Source: Flaviramulus sp. (GTDB taxonomy: Bacteria; Bacteroidota; Bacteroidia; Flavobacteriales; Flavobacteriaceae). From it: a stretch of 38,717 bases of DNA. The stretch's first letter is position 1, and each line of letters begins with the position of its first letter. The notes under the pieces are model-generated. The model made no database searches and was not told the DNA's origin. It was given only the letters and a program-made list of their open reading frames with translations. A program made the translations under genes and the position numbers. Positions 16,123-23,917 of this stretch are shown in pieces. The DNA is taken from assembly GCF_013001275.1 (NCBI RefSeq), contig NZ_JABDMV010000117.1, positions 1 to 38,717 of the forward strand, read 5' to 3'.

Positions 16123-16797
16123 TTACGATTTTAAAGCACGTAGCATTTCTCTTTTTCCTGGTGGTCCAGGCAAACGTTCTACCGTAAACCCAACCGCTTC
16201 CATGGCGCGACGTACACTTCCTTTTGCAGAATACGTTACCAAAACTCCGTTGGGTTTTAGTGCCGAAAACATGTTTTTAAATACGGATTCTGTCCATAAA
16301 TCAGGTTGTACTCTGGCTCCAAAAGCATCAAAATAAATAATAGCGTATGCGTTTGTTTCATTTATTTCGTGAAATAATAATTTCTGTTTTTCTAATTTAA
16401 AATAGGAACTGATATTATGCATTTCATTCCAAGAAACTTCATGAAGTTTTTTAAATAATAAATCTTTTTGGTTTAGTTGGTCTGAATAATTAAGTTGATT
16501 TATTTCTTCCATCAAAACAGGATAGGCTTCTACTCCAGTGTAATTGATTTCGATTTGACGCTTTTCTGCTTCTAATAATGTGATAAATGCGTTTAAGCCC
16601 GTACCAAAACCTATTTCTAAAATCGAAATATTCAGATTTGAATTCGAATTAACTTCAACAAAATGATCCAATCCGTTATGTATAAATACATGATAGGCTT
16701 CTTGGATTGCGCCATGTTTTGAATGATATTGTTCATCCAAATCAGGTAAATGAATGGATGTAGAACCATCGGCAGTAATTATAATTTCTCTCTTCAA
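16123..16797 (-). CDS. mnmD: tRNA 5-methylaminomethyl-2-thiouridine methyltransferase MnmD
   Basis: A 224-residue SAM-dependent methyltransferase equivalent to the N-terminal (methyltransferase) domain of MnmC, here standing alone without the FAD oxidase. It methylates the wobble U34 modification (nm5s2U to mnm5s2U). SAM motif I is ILEIGFGTGLNAFITL (residues about 56-71), the acidic residue of motif II is in VEAYP, and the family C-terminus is IYFDAFGARVQPDLWTES and YSAKGSVRRAMEAVGF, ending LPGPPGKREMLRA. It starts 1 bp after the DUF4920 lipoprotein gene, so the two are co-transcribed although unrelated in function. The physiological substrate is inferred from family. Confidence 0.9.
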   Translation of the reverse strand: MKREIIITADGSTSIHLPDLDEQYHSKHGAIQEAYHVFIHNGLDHFVEVNSNSNLNISILEIGFGTGLNAFITLLEAEKRQIEINYTGVEAYPVLMEEINQLNYSDQLNQKDLLFKKLHEVSWNEMHNISSYFKLEKQKLLFHEINETNAYAIIYFDAFGARVQPDLWTESVFKNMFSALKPNGVLVTYSAKGSVRRAMEAVGFTVERLPGPPGKREMLRALKS

Positions 16798-16798
16798 A

Positions 16799-17305
16799 TT
16801 ATTGTTTTACTAACACACCGTCTGCTTCAAAAGAATATGTTTTTTTAGGGTCTTTAATTTGATCTATTTCCCCTTTTGTTTTTCCTGCATCTTCAGCATA
16901 ATGTATTTGTTCTTCAACTGATACTATATTCACAAAGGCTTTGCCGTTTACAATTACTTCTTTTCCTGCAATATCCTTCGGTACAAAAAATTCATAATCT
17001 TTAAACTTCACCATCACTTCATTTCCATCTTCCAGATTTAAAGTCATCCAACAACCTTTTGCTTGGCAAACTTCATTCACTTTTGCAGTCATTTTAGAGT
17101 TTATACTATCGCCAACATTCATAGATTTATAATGAGAGGCCATGGAACTAGAAGCGATAGCGTCATCAGCAATTATTTCTTTTCCGAAAGAATTAAAAGT
17201 AATTTCTTCGGTTTTACTTATTAATTTTCTTGGTGTTTCACTTTTATTCTTGCAAGATATTAACACAAAAACACACATTATTATTAAGCTAATTGACTTC
17301 AACAT
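16799..17305 (-). CDS. DUF4920 lipoprotein
   Basis: A 168-residue lipoprotein: hydrophobic residues 3-16 and a lipobox VLISC with Cys18. The mature domain has an OB-fold-like strand pattern and the DUF4920 hallmark VCQAKGCWMTLNLEDG (residues about 78-93), with two Cys five residues apart, followed by VMVKFKDYEFFVPKDIAGKEVIVNG. The CxxKGCWM motif could bind a metal or form a disulfide; no function is established. It lies 1 bp upstream of mnmD. A near-consensus -7 box (TATATTTA) lies about 30 bp before the ATG. Confidence 0.8.
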   Translation of the reverse strand: MLKSISLIIMCVFVLISCKNKSETPRKLISKTEEITFNSFGKEIIADDAIASSSMASHYKSMNVGDSINSKMTAKVNEVCQAKGCWMTLNLEDGNEVMVKFKDYEFFVPKDIAGKEVIVNGKAFVNIVSVEEQIHYAEDAGKTKGEIDQIKDPKKTYSFEADGVLVKQ

Positions 17306-17367
17306 AGAAATATTTCAATTTTAATCGATTTATGTAAATATACCGCTTTTTTAAAAACGTTTTTCGT

Positions 17368-17375
17368 TAAATTTG
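17368..17375 (+). promoter_or_regulatory. -7 box of the ilvE promoter
   Basis: TAAATTTG is an exact TAnnTTTG match 21 bp before the ilvE ATG, giving a leader of about 15 nt. No distinct -33 TTTG was found. Confidence 0.55.
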
Positions 17376-17396
17376 TGTCACTAAATGAATTGACTT

Positions 17397-18464
17397 ATGA
17401 ATGCTATAATCAACGACATAGAGATTATAAAAGCTGCAACTACAAAGATAAATAATGTAGATTTTGATAATTTAAAATTTGGACATGTGTTTTCCGATCA
17501 TATGTTAGAATGCAATTATAAAGACGGAAAATGGCAAACACCAAAAGTAGTTCCTTACGGTCCTATTAGCCTAGATCCTTCAGCAAAAATATTTCATTAC
17601 GGACAATCTATTTTTGAAGGCATGAAAGCTTACAAAGATACAGATGAAAAGGTCTGGTTATTTAGGCCTGTAGATAATTTTAAGCGTCTGAATATTTCGG
17701 CTAAACGATTGGCAATTCCAGAATTACCAGAAAATTATTTCATGGATGGTTTAAAAGTTTTGTTAGACGTTGATAAAGAATGGATTCCTAAAAAAGATGG
17801 GAGCTCTTTATACATCAGACCATTTATATTTGCTTCTGGTAAAGGCTTTCACGCTTCTCCTGCAGATGAATATAAATTTATAATTTGCACAGCACCTTCT
17901 GGGGCTTATTTTTCTGGAAAGGTAAGGGTTTTAATCGAAGAGAAATATTCCCGTTCTGCCAATGGTGGTGTTGGTTTTGCAAAAGCAGGTGGAAATTATG
18001 CTGGACAGTTTTATCCAACTCAATTAGCTATAGAAAAAGGATACCAACAAGTTATTTGGACCGATGATAACACTCACGAATATATAGAAGAAGCGGGTGC
18101 GATGAATATTTTTGTTAGGATAAATGATACGCTTATTACGGGCCCTACTAGTGATCGTATTTTAGATGGTATTACACGTAAAAGTATTATTGAACTTGCC
18201 AAAGCCGAAAACATAAACGTTGAAGTAAGAAAAATTACAGTTAGCGAAGTTGTTGAAGCTGCTAAAAATGGTTCTTTAAAAGAGATGTTTGGCGCTGGAA
18301 CTGCAGCAGTAATATCTCCAATATCTGGATTTGGTTATAAAGACCAAGATTTTGAATTACCAAAATTAAGTGAGACTTACGCTAGTTATTTAAAAAAGCG
18401 TATAACAGATATACAAACTAACAAAGCTGACGATCCATTTGGTTGGCGTTTTGCCGTAAAGTAA
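17397..18464 (+). CDS. ilvE: Branched-chain amino acid aminotransferase
   Basis: A 355-residue fold-type IV PLP enzyme that interconverts Leu, Ile and Val with their 2-oxo acids using glutamate/2-oxoglutarate. Length fits the larger BCAT subgroup (about 350-360 residues). The Schiff-base lysine is Lys196 in FAKAGGNY. The fold-type IV signature YIEEAGAMNIFVRI (about 228-241) with its Glu, the phosphate-binding GTAAVISPI region, and the SIFEGMKAYK and LYIRPFIFASG blocks are all present. It is monocistronic with a -7 box just upstream and a bidirectional terminator immediately after its stop. It can supply branched-chain 2-oxo acids for branched fatty acids, which fits the isobutyryl-type mutase at 26394-29804; that link is inferred. 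Confidence 0.95.
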   Translation: MNAIINDIEIIKAATTKINNVDFDNLKFGHVFSDHMLECNYKDGKWQTPKVVPYGPISLDPSAKIFHYGQSIFEGMKAYKDTDEKVWLFRPVDNFKRLNISAKRLAIPELPENYFMDGLKVLLDVDKEWIPKKDGSSLYIRPFIFASGKGFHASPADEYKFIICTAPSGAYFSGKVRVLIEEKYSRSANGGVGFAKAGGNYAGQFYPTQLAIEKGYQQVIWTDDNTHEYIEEAGAMNIFVRINDTLITGPTSDRILDGITRKSIIELAKAENINVEVRKITVSEVVEAAKNGSLKEMFGAGTAAVISPISGFGYKDQDFELPKLSETYASYLKKRITDIQTNKADDPFGWRFAVK

Positions 18465-18466
18465 AT

Positions 18467-18497
18467 AAAAAAAGCAGCTCAATGAGCTGCTTTTTTA
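18467..18497. terminator. Bidirectional terminator between ilvE and the PRA-PH-like gene
   Basis: AGCAGCTCA pairs with TGAGCTGCT, flanked by an A run on the left and a T run on the right. It follows the ilvE stop by 2 bp and overlaps the stop codon (18495-18497) of the convergent gene. Confidence 0.85.
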
Positions 18498-18881
18498 TTT
18501 GTCTAATATTGATTGAATGTTGGGCTTAAAGTAATTAGGTCCTTTTAGTACTTTACCGTCTTCTCGATAAATAGGTTGGCCATCACCGCCTAATTTACTC
18601 ATGTTACTGCGCTGAATTTCTTCAAATACTTCTTCTATTTTATGTTGCATGCCATGCTCAATAATAGTTCCACATAGAATATAAAGCATATCTCCAAGCG
18701 CGTCTGCAACCTCTACTAAATCATTATCATTCGCTGCCTCTAGATACTCTTCATTTTCTTCCCGCATTAATTTATAACGTAACATATTTTTTTCTAAACC
18801 TAAATCTGCCTTAGGAGTTTCTCTATGTCCTATTTTAAATGCCGTGTGAAACGCTTTTACGGCTTCAATTTTATTTTTCAT
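18495..18881 (-). CDS. MazG/PRA-PH-like nucleoside phosphate pyrophosphohydrolase
   Basis: A 128-residue all-alpha NTP/phosphoribosyl-ATP pyrophosphohydrolase-like protein. The metal-binding EExxE-12-17-ExxD motif is visible: MREENEEYLEA (residues about 35-45) followed by LVEVADALGDMLYIL (about 51-65). The conserved 'SNMSKLGGDGQPIYREDGKVLKGPNYFKP' tail (positions 89-117) is typical of the stand-alone pyrophosphohydrolases common in Bacteroidetes, where it follows a 'AFHTAFKIGHRETP' start. It may hydrolyse a damaged or excess nucleotide; I would not call it HisE because no his genes are nearby. It is divergent from a small membrane-protein gene, with about 40 bp between them. Confidence 0.85.
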   Translation of the reverse strand: MKNKIEAVKAFHTAFKIGHRETPKADLGLEKNMLRYKLMREENEEYLEAANDNDLVEVADALGDMLYILCGTIIEHGMQHKIEEVFEEIQRSNMSKLGGDGQPIYREDGKVLKGPNYFKPNIQSILDK

Positions 18882-18896
18882 CTGCTTCTATTTCAT

Positions 18897-18904
18897 TAAA
18901 TTTG
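18897..18904 (+). promoter_or_regulatory. -7 box before the 61-residue membrane protein
   Basis: TAAATTTG is an exact consensus match, 15 bp before the ATG at 18920. This supports that downstream start rather than the longer frame from 18839, which overlaps the divergent gene. Confidence 0.5.
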
Positions 18905-18919
18905 CATAAAAATAACTAT

Positions 18920-19105
18920 ATGTTTAGTAAAGGTCAAATCATTTTTGGTGTTTTATTTTTTATTGTCTTCGCAATAATAATTGGATTTACTTATCGAAAA
19001 GATTTCAAACTTCACAAAAAATTCTACGCTGGTAGCGTTTGGGTGCTAATCGCCTTTATTTCATTTATTTTATTCATCGCTGCTATAAAGTTTTTCTTTA
19101 AATAA
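18920..19105 (+). CDS. Small two-helix membrane protein, unknown
   Basis: A 61-residue protein starting MFSKGQIIFGVLFF. It has two hydrophobic helices (about residues 6-23 and 39-59) joined by a basic loop (YRKDFKLHKKFYAG), so both ends probably face outward with the basic loop in the cytoplasm. I chose the ATG at 18920 because it directly precedes the first helix and follows a perfect -7 box; the longer frame has no coding look. Small proteins of this type are widespread in Flavobacteriaceae. No function is known or proposed. Confidence 0.7.
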   Translation: MFSKGQIIFGVLFFIVFAIIIGFTYRKDFKLHKKFYAGSVWVLIAFISFILFIAAIKFFFK

Positions 19106-19188
19106 GTTTTTTTATAGTCTTGACTAGGAAAATCTCAAACTAAACTGTTTTATAATAAAAGGGTATGTTTTGGACGCAACCTTTTTTA

Positions 19189-19226
19189 AGATGTCACATC
19201 TAATAAATAACTAACTTTAATTAAAG
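19189..19226. promoter_or_regulatory. Two palindromes before a micro-ORF
   Basis: AGATGT-C-ACATCT (19189-19201) is an almost closed inverted repeat with a one-base centre. CTTTAATTAAAG (19215-19226) is a perfect 12-bp palindrome that abuts the ATG at 19227. They could be operators, or could hide the start of the micro-ORF. No TAnnTTTG box is seen between 19106 and 19226. Confidence 0.35.
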
Positions 19227-19313
19227 ATGAATATATTATTAATTATTAGTGTTCTTATCGTTATAAATATTATTCTATTAGTTTTTAGTGTAAACAAAAA
19301 AACAGAACCTTAA
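19227..19313 (+). CDS. Putative 28-residue single-helix membrane peptide
   Basis: A micro-ORF encoding 28 residues, MNILLIISVLIVINIILLVF followed by SVNKKTEP: one transmembrane helix with a short basic tail. The size and layout resemble small membrane peptides. Its last codons overlap the A run and hairpin that form the terminator of the convergent M49 peptidase gene, so part of its 3' sequence is explained by another function. AT-rich DNA also yields hydrophobic ORFs by chance. Treat it as a candidate. Confidence 0.3.
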   Translation: MNILLIISVLIVINIILLVFSVNKKTEP

Positions 19314-19325
19314 TTAAGATTCTGT
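19302..19325 (-). terminator. Intrinsic terminator of the M49 peptidase gene
   Basis: A near-perfect palindrome pairs ACAGAA-C-CTTAATT with AAG-A-TTCTGT. On the minus strand it is followed directly by TTTTTTTGTTT, 26 bp past the peptidase stop codon. Confidence 0.75.
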
Positions 19326-19351
19326 CCTTTCAATTTATTTTGTATAGTTAA

Positions 19352-21382
19352 TTAGTTTATTTCTGGTAAAAAATTATATGTTTTACTATAATCAAGCATC
19401 TGACCAGCGAATGTTTCTGGCTGAGTAACCTTTACCGCGGTAATTTCTTCTTCTTCGTTTTTATCGGCAACCAAAACAGGATTTACGAAGCCACTATAAG
19501 GCGGCGAATTAAACTGTTTGTTACGTTCTAATACTTCAGCATGAATTTCTTGATCGACTTTAACACCATATCCTTCCACTAATGCTTCAACGGCATCGTA
19601 ATCTCCTTCTGATTTTATTCGTTGAGTTTCTCTTAATAACTCACCAAAAAGCTCTCGAAGTTTAGCATAATCATTTATGTTGAAATAAGTTTTCCCATCA
19701 CGTGTAACTTTTTCAATAACATTATCTTTTTTACCTTTTTCAAATGCCCAAGCCGAAATCCATTGTCTGTTTCGCATATGTGCTTCTTCAACATTATCTC
19801 CTAAATTTAATCTTATTAACTGCATCATCAGACCGTTACGGATATACCCGTCGTAAGTAGCTTTTCCAACAGCTTCCCAATCTTCTACTAAACCTAATTC
19901 TTGTAGTTTAGTGTCATATAAATAATATAAAGCAACTAAATCAGCGCGCCCTTCTTCTAATGTCGATGCATAATTCTTCAAAGTTTCCTTTGTTTCTCCA
20001 ACACCCGGATTTAATTGTCCTGAAGCATGACCAATAACTTCATGTAAAGCAGTATGCAACTTATCCGCCAACTGTCCATGTTTTAATTCCAACTCATGCT
20101 CTTCTTCATCATGTACAAATTCCTTTAAACGGCCCGTACTACCAGCTTTACTATAAGCTTCGGTAATATTCCCTAATGAAACAGACTTACTTCCAACAGC
20201 AGCACGTATCCAGTTGGCATTTGGCAAATTAACTCCAATTGGTGTACTTGGTGAGGCACCACCCGCTTCTCCAGCAACATTTACAACCTTATAAGTAACA
20301 CCCACAACATTCTTCTTTTTATGCGCATCCATTAAAGTAGAATTATCTTCAAACCATTGGGCGTTTTCTGATAACACTTTCATTTTTTGAGACATATCAA
20401 AATCATTAATTTGAACAATACTTTCATAATAGCCTCTATATCCTATAGGATCATAATACACCTCAATAAAACTATTTATGTAATCAATATTTCCTTCAGT
20501 TGCCTTAGTCCATGCCACATTGTAATCATCCCAAGTTTGTAAATCGCCTGTTTTATAATATTCGATTAAAAGGCCTAAGGCATTTTTTTGAGGTTCGTTC
20601 TCAGCAGCACCTTTTGCCAATTCTAACCATTTAATTATTTCGTCTATCGCTTCTCCATAAAGTCCCCCAGATTTATAAACGCGTTCTTTTAAAACGCCAT
20701 TTTCTTTTACTAATTGAGAATTCAATCCGAAAGACAATGGCTTTTCAGGATTTGGTGAAAATTTCTTTTTATAAAAATTTTCAACATCAGAGGTTGTTAC
20801 ATCTGGTCCATAAAAATTTACTGCGGACAATGCCACATTATCAACTCCTTTTGATTGGTTTACTTTTTTCGAATCTTTATCATTAAATATCACTTCAAAG
20901 GCTTCACCTTCCAAAACAGTATTTGTTTGCGATAATAGATCCTTTAGATAATTAGAATTGAACCCAGGTTTAAACTTATCATTTGAATAATGATGATGAA
21001 TCCCATTACTAAACCAAATACGTTTTAAATAGGTTTCGAAAGCATTCCAATTATCATCAGATTTATCTCCTTCATAGTTGGTATAAATATTTTCGAGCGC
21101 CTTTCTTATTTTTAGATTATGGCGATAGTTTTGATCCCAAACAATATCTCTCCCAGCTAAACCGGCCTCGGTTAAATAGTAAACCAATTTTTGTTCTTTT
21201 AATGTAAGTTGCTCCCAACCTGGAATTTGATATCTAAGTATTTTAATATCCGCAAACTGTTCAACATTATAATCAAATGCATCACCTTCTGCTGCTTCAT
21301 TAATTTTTTCAGATTTCTCATTTCCACATGAGAAAAGAATGGTACCTACAAATACCAAATTTAATAGTGATTTTAATTTCAT
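19352..21382 (-). CDS. Dipeptidyl peptidase III-like M49 zinc peptidase, lipoprotein
   Basis: A 676-residue M49 metallopeptidase that removes dipeptides from the N-terminus of short peptides. The zinc motif is HEVIGH (His447, Glu448, His452; family consensus HExxGH), followed 30 residues later by LEEGRADL, with Glu477 as the third ligand (family form EECRAE; the Cys is Gly here). Length matches the bacterial members of the family (about 675). Residues 1-19 form a lipoprotein signal with lipobox ILFSC (Cys19), so the enzyme should be anchored in the envelope, unlike the cytosolic eukaryotic DPP III. It is monocistronic; an exact -7 box (TACATTTG) lies about 105 bp upstream, and a terminator lies 26 bp past the stop. 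Confidence 0.92.
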   Translation of the reverse strand: MKLKSLLNLVFVGTILFSCGNEKSEKINEAAEGDAFDYNVEQFADIKILRYQIPGWEQLTLKEQKLVYYLTEAGLAGRDIVWDQNYRHNLKIRKALENIYTNYEGDKSDDNWNAFETYLKRIWFSNGIHHHYSNDKFKPGFNSNYLKDLLSQTNTVLEGEAFEVIFNDKDSKKVNQSKGVDNVALSAVNFYGPDVTTSDVENFYKKKFSPNPEKPLSFGLNSQLVKENGVLKERVYKSGGLYGEAIDEIIKWLELAKGAAENEPQKNALGLLIEYYKTGDLQTWDDYNVAWTKATEGNIDYINSFIEVYYDPIGYRGYYESIVQINDFDMSQKMKVLSENAQWFEDNSTLMDAHKKKNVVGVTYKVVNVAGEAGGASPSTPIGVNLPNANWIRAAVGSKSVSLGNITEAYSKAGSTGRLKEFVHDEEEHELELKHGQLADKLHTALHEVIGHASGQLNPGVGETKETLKNYASTLEEGRADLVALYYLYDTKLQELGLVEDWEAVGKATYDGYIRNGLMMQLIRLNLGDNVEEAHMRNRQWISAWAFEKGKKDNVIEKVTRDGKTYFNINDYAKLRELFGELLRETQRIKSEGDYDAVEALVEGYGVKVDQEIHAEVLERNKQFNSPPYSGFVNPVLVADKNEEEEITAVKVTQPETFAGQMLDYSKTYNFLPEIN

Positions 21383-21486
21383 TTTTGTTAAATTATTATT
21401 TAGTAATTAGTCTTTTTAGAGCTTAACAATTATTGATAAACTTAAAATAATTCGTTTTAACTGTTAAAAATTTATTTTTTATCACA

Positions 21487-21494
21487 CAAATGTA
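21487..21494 (-). promoter_or_regulatory. Possible -7 box for the M49 peptidase gene
   Basis: TACATTTG on the minus strand is an exact TAnnTTTG match. It would give a leader of about 100 nt, longer than for the other genes here, so it is less certain. Confidence 0.35.
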
Positions 21495-21523
21495 ATAATT
21501 TATTAATCGAATCTAAAAATGAT

Positions 21524-21531
21524 TATATTTG
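21524..21531 (+). promoter_or_regulatory. -7 box of the SRPBCC-crcB unit
   Basis: TATATTTG is an exact consensus match 28 bp before the ATG at 21560. This supports the ATG start over the upstream in-frame TTG at 21545. Confidence 0.55.
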
Positions 21532-21559
21532 ATAAGTATAATTCTTGATAACACCTAGC

Positions 21560-22585
21560 ATGAAAGCTCTAAAATACCTCTTATTTTTATTACTAATTAT
21601 TGTTATTGGATTAGCTATTTATATAGCAGTTCAACCTAATGAATTTGAATTTTCCCGAAGTAAAGTTATAAAAGCACCAACATCAATGGTGTTTAATAAA
21701 GTAAACGAATTTAAAAATTGGCCTAGTTTTTCGCCTTGGATTGAGCAAGAACCAGATGCCAATTTAACTTATGGTGATAAAACATCTGGCGTTGATGGAA
21801 ATTATGCTTGGAACGGCGACATATTAGGTGAAGGAAGTATGACAACTACTGGTGTTGAAAAAGACAAATCTATTACGCAACACATCTCATTTATAAAACC
21901 ATTTGAATCAGAATCTGATATTACTTGGACTTTTGAAAAGGCTGATGAAGGAACTGAAGTTACTTGGGGTATGAAAGGCAAGCAAGATTTTATGACTAAA
22001 ATGTACACTACTTTTGCAGGTTCTATTGAAGAAAATACATCTCCAGATTTTGACAGAGGATTATTTAAACTAGATAGTATCATAAAAGTTGATATGGCTA
22101 AGTATACCATAAAAGTAAACGGTATAACGCAACATGGTGGAGGTTTTTATTTATATAATACTACGTCGTGTAAGATTAACGAATTAGAAATTAAAATGCC
22201 TGAATTAATGACAAAAGTTGGCGCATATGCTATTAATAATAACATACTAATGGCAGGACCTCCATATACTTATTACCATAAATGGGATACCGAAAATAAT
22301 GCGGTTATGTTTTCTTGCTGCGTACCAACTACTGATCGGGTAATTACTTCACCTGACAGCGGAATTTTAACAGGCCAATTAAAACCGTTTAAAGCTTTAA
22401 AAACAACACTTACTGGAGATTATAAAAACCTAAAAGAAGCCTGGAATACTGCCATGAAATATATACCAGAAAATGGTTTAGAATTTACTGATAACGGGCC
22501 GATGCTTGAAGTTTACCCAACAGACCCAATGATGAAACCAAATCCGGCAGAATGGATAACTGAAATTTACATTGCAGTAAAATAG
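21560..22585 (+). CDS. SRPBCC - GyrI-like two-domain protein, membrane-anchored
   Basis: Starting at the ATG at 21560 it has 341 residues. Residues 4-23 are one hydrophobic helix. An SRPBCC/polyketide-cyclase-like domain follows (about 28-170, with ...KAPTSMVFNKVNEFKNWPSFSPW, the usual START-like beginning). The second half (about 180-341) is a GyrI-like/AraC effector-binding domain, with LMAGPPYTYYHKWD and LTGDYKNLKEAWNTAMKYIPENGLE and the ending ...PAEWITEIYIAVK. Both folds bind hydrophobic small ligands, so it may sense or sequester one at the membrane. Its stop codon is directly followed by the crcB ATG (TAGATG), so translation is coupled. The function is unknown. Confidence 0.85.
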   Translation: MKALKYLLFLLLIIVIGLAIYIAVQPNEFEFSRSKVIKAPTSMVFNKVNEFKNWPSFSPWIEQEPDANLTYGDKTSGVDGNYAWNGDILGEGSMTTTGVEKDKSITQHISFIKPFESESDITWTFEKADEGTEVTWGMKGKQDFMTKMYTTFAGSIEENTSPDFDRGLFKLDSIIKVDMAKYTIKVNGITQHGGGFYLYNTTSCKINELEIKMPELMTKVGAYAINNNILMAGPPYTYYHKWDTENNAVMFSCCVPTTDRVITSPDSGILTGQLKPFKALKTTLTGDYKNLKEAWNTAMKYIPENGLEFTDNGPMLEVYPTDPMMKPNPAEWITEIYIAVK

Positions 22586-22951
22586 ATGAAACAAGTTTTA
22601 CTGGTTTTTTTAGGAGGTGGTTTTGGTAGTGTATTACGCTACGTTATTGGAAAATACTTAAATAATTCTGAAACCGGCATTCCTTATGGTACTTTTGCCG
22701 CCAATATTTTAGGTAGTTTACTAATTGGAATCATTCTTGGTTTAGCTGTAAAAAACAATTCACTCTCTCAAAATCAAACATTACTTTTGGCGACTGGTTT
22801 TTGTGGCGGTTTTACAACCTTTTCAACTTTCGCTTACGAGAATCATGTGTTTTTAAAAGCCGGAGATTTTACAAGTTTTGCTGTTTACACAATAGCCAGT
22901 TTTGTTATTGGGTTTTTAGCTGTGTTTTTAGGCCTCTTTTTGGTTAAGTAA
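22586..22951 (+). CDS. crcB: Fluoride ion exporter CrcB (Fluc)
   Basis: A 121-residue four-helix fluoride channel of the Fluc family, active as an antiparallel dimer. The hallmarks are in order: GGGFGSVLRYVIG (residues 10-22, with the conserved Arg), GTFAANILGSLLIG (about 37-50, with the pore Asn), and GFCGGFTTFSTFAYE (about 72-86, with the phenylalanine-box and central Na+ site residues). Length is standard. It follows the SRPBCC-GyrI gene with no gap (TAGATG). No fluoride-riboswitch-like leader was seen before the unit, so control is probably by the upstream promoter. Confidence 0.95.
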   Translation: MKQVLLVFLGGGFGSVLRYVIGKYLNNSETGIPYGTFAANILGSLLIGIILGLAVKNNSLSQNQTLLLATGFCGGFTTFSTFAYENHVFLKAGDFTSFAVYTIASFVIGFLAVFLGLFLVK

Positions 22952-23077
22952 GATTATGACTTCATTTTAGATTAAATACAATACACTTTATTTAGCTTTA
23001 CGTTTAATATAAAATAGACAAATGCTACGTTGAAATTGTAACATGGCTGGTAGTGCTCGACAAAGGAACAGAAGAAT

Positions 23078-23824
23078 TTAAAGTTGTGAATATCGAAGTG
23101 GTTTTAAGAATACTCGAGTAATGTCATTCATGGCATTTGCGTATTCCTCTAATTTGATAATTCGTTGCCATTCTGGGTGATTTCCAAACATAGACCAAGC
23201 CTGATTATGAGCCGCCTTATCCTTAAATGCTAATAAATAAGTTAAACAAGGCATCTGAGTTCCTGCAATATTAGAACCAAAAAACACCATAGGAAGCCCA
23301 ACATCTTCAAAAATCCCAAACTCACTTTCATCAAACATTTTGACTTTTCTACGAAGAGCATTTTCATTATGACTTTCGTATATTCTTAATTCAAAAAGTT
23401 TTTCTTGATTCATTGGTTTAACAAGTTTTGGAAAACCTGCAGAAGACCTAATAAGGTTAGTATATATTCTCTTAAATGGAATTAATTCCTCTGTGGCATT
23501 GAGGTAAGCGTTTGCATCTTGTAAATACTTTGTATCTGCAGTTAAAGCATCTTTACTTGCTTGAAAAGTTAGCACATCGTCGTAAGGAATTAGTAAATAA
23601 ATCTTTTTGGGTAAGCTCTCACTTGATTCTTCAAAGACCCCAACATTTACTATTCCCTGCCTATTAAGTGCTGGAATTAGTGCGTTCTCAAAATAGTGAT
23701 GCAAATTGTTTTCTGGTCCAAAAAACTCTAACTCATAGGTTCTTAACTCATATACCTGTTCCTGAGCAGTAACAGTAATAAAAAAGATAAAAAAAAGACA
23801 AGTAGACCAAATTCGCATAGACAT
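23078..23824 (-). CDS. NIPSNAP family protein, exported
   Basis: A 248-residue protein with a signal peptide (residues 1-20, ending TVTAQ). Two ferredoxin-like NIPSNAP repeats follow: residues about 22-120 (VYELRTYELEFFGPEN..HHYFENALIPALNRQGI, then VGVFEES) and about 140-245 (LFELRIYESHNENALRRKVKMF...FGIFEDVGLPMVFFG). NIPSNAP proteins belong to the dimeric alpha-beta barrel superfamily. Bacterial two-repeat exported forms often sit by sugar catabolic genes, but here the gene is alone. The function is unknown. The 126 bp between crcB and this gene holds nothing recognisable. Confidence 0.85.
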   Translation of the reverse strand: MSMRIWSTCLFFIFFITVTAQEQVYELRTYELEFFGPENNLHHYFENALIPALNRQGIVNVGVFEESSESLPKKIYLLIPYDDVLTFQASKDALTADTKYLQDANAYLNATEELIPFKRIYTNLIRSSAGFPKLVKPMNQEKLFELRIYESHNENALRRKVKMFDESEFGIFEDVGLPMVFFGSNIAGTQMPCLTYLLAFKDKAAHNQAWSMFGNHPEWQRIIKLEEYANAMNDITRVFLKPLRYSQL

Positions 23825-23917
23825 GTTGCTACAGTTAAATAAGTTTTATAAAAATACGGATTATTTATGTAAGTAAAAGATATTCTGATGTGAGATTACT
23901 ATAATATGATATTCAAA

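Noticed and set aside
21545-21559. TTG start for the SRPBCC-GyrI gene
   Set aside because: It adds only five residues before the ATG at 21560, which follows the -7 box and directly precedes the hydrophobic helix.
22952-23077. Gap between crcB and the NIPSNAP gene, with the string AACATGGCTGGTAGTGC
   Set aside because: No ORF of length, hairpin or promoter found; I see nothing supportable here.
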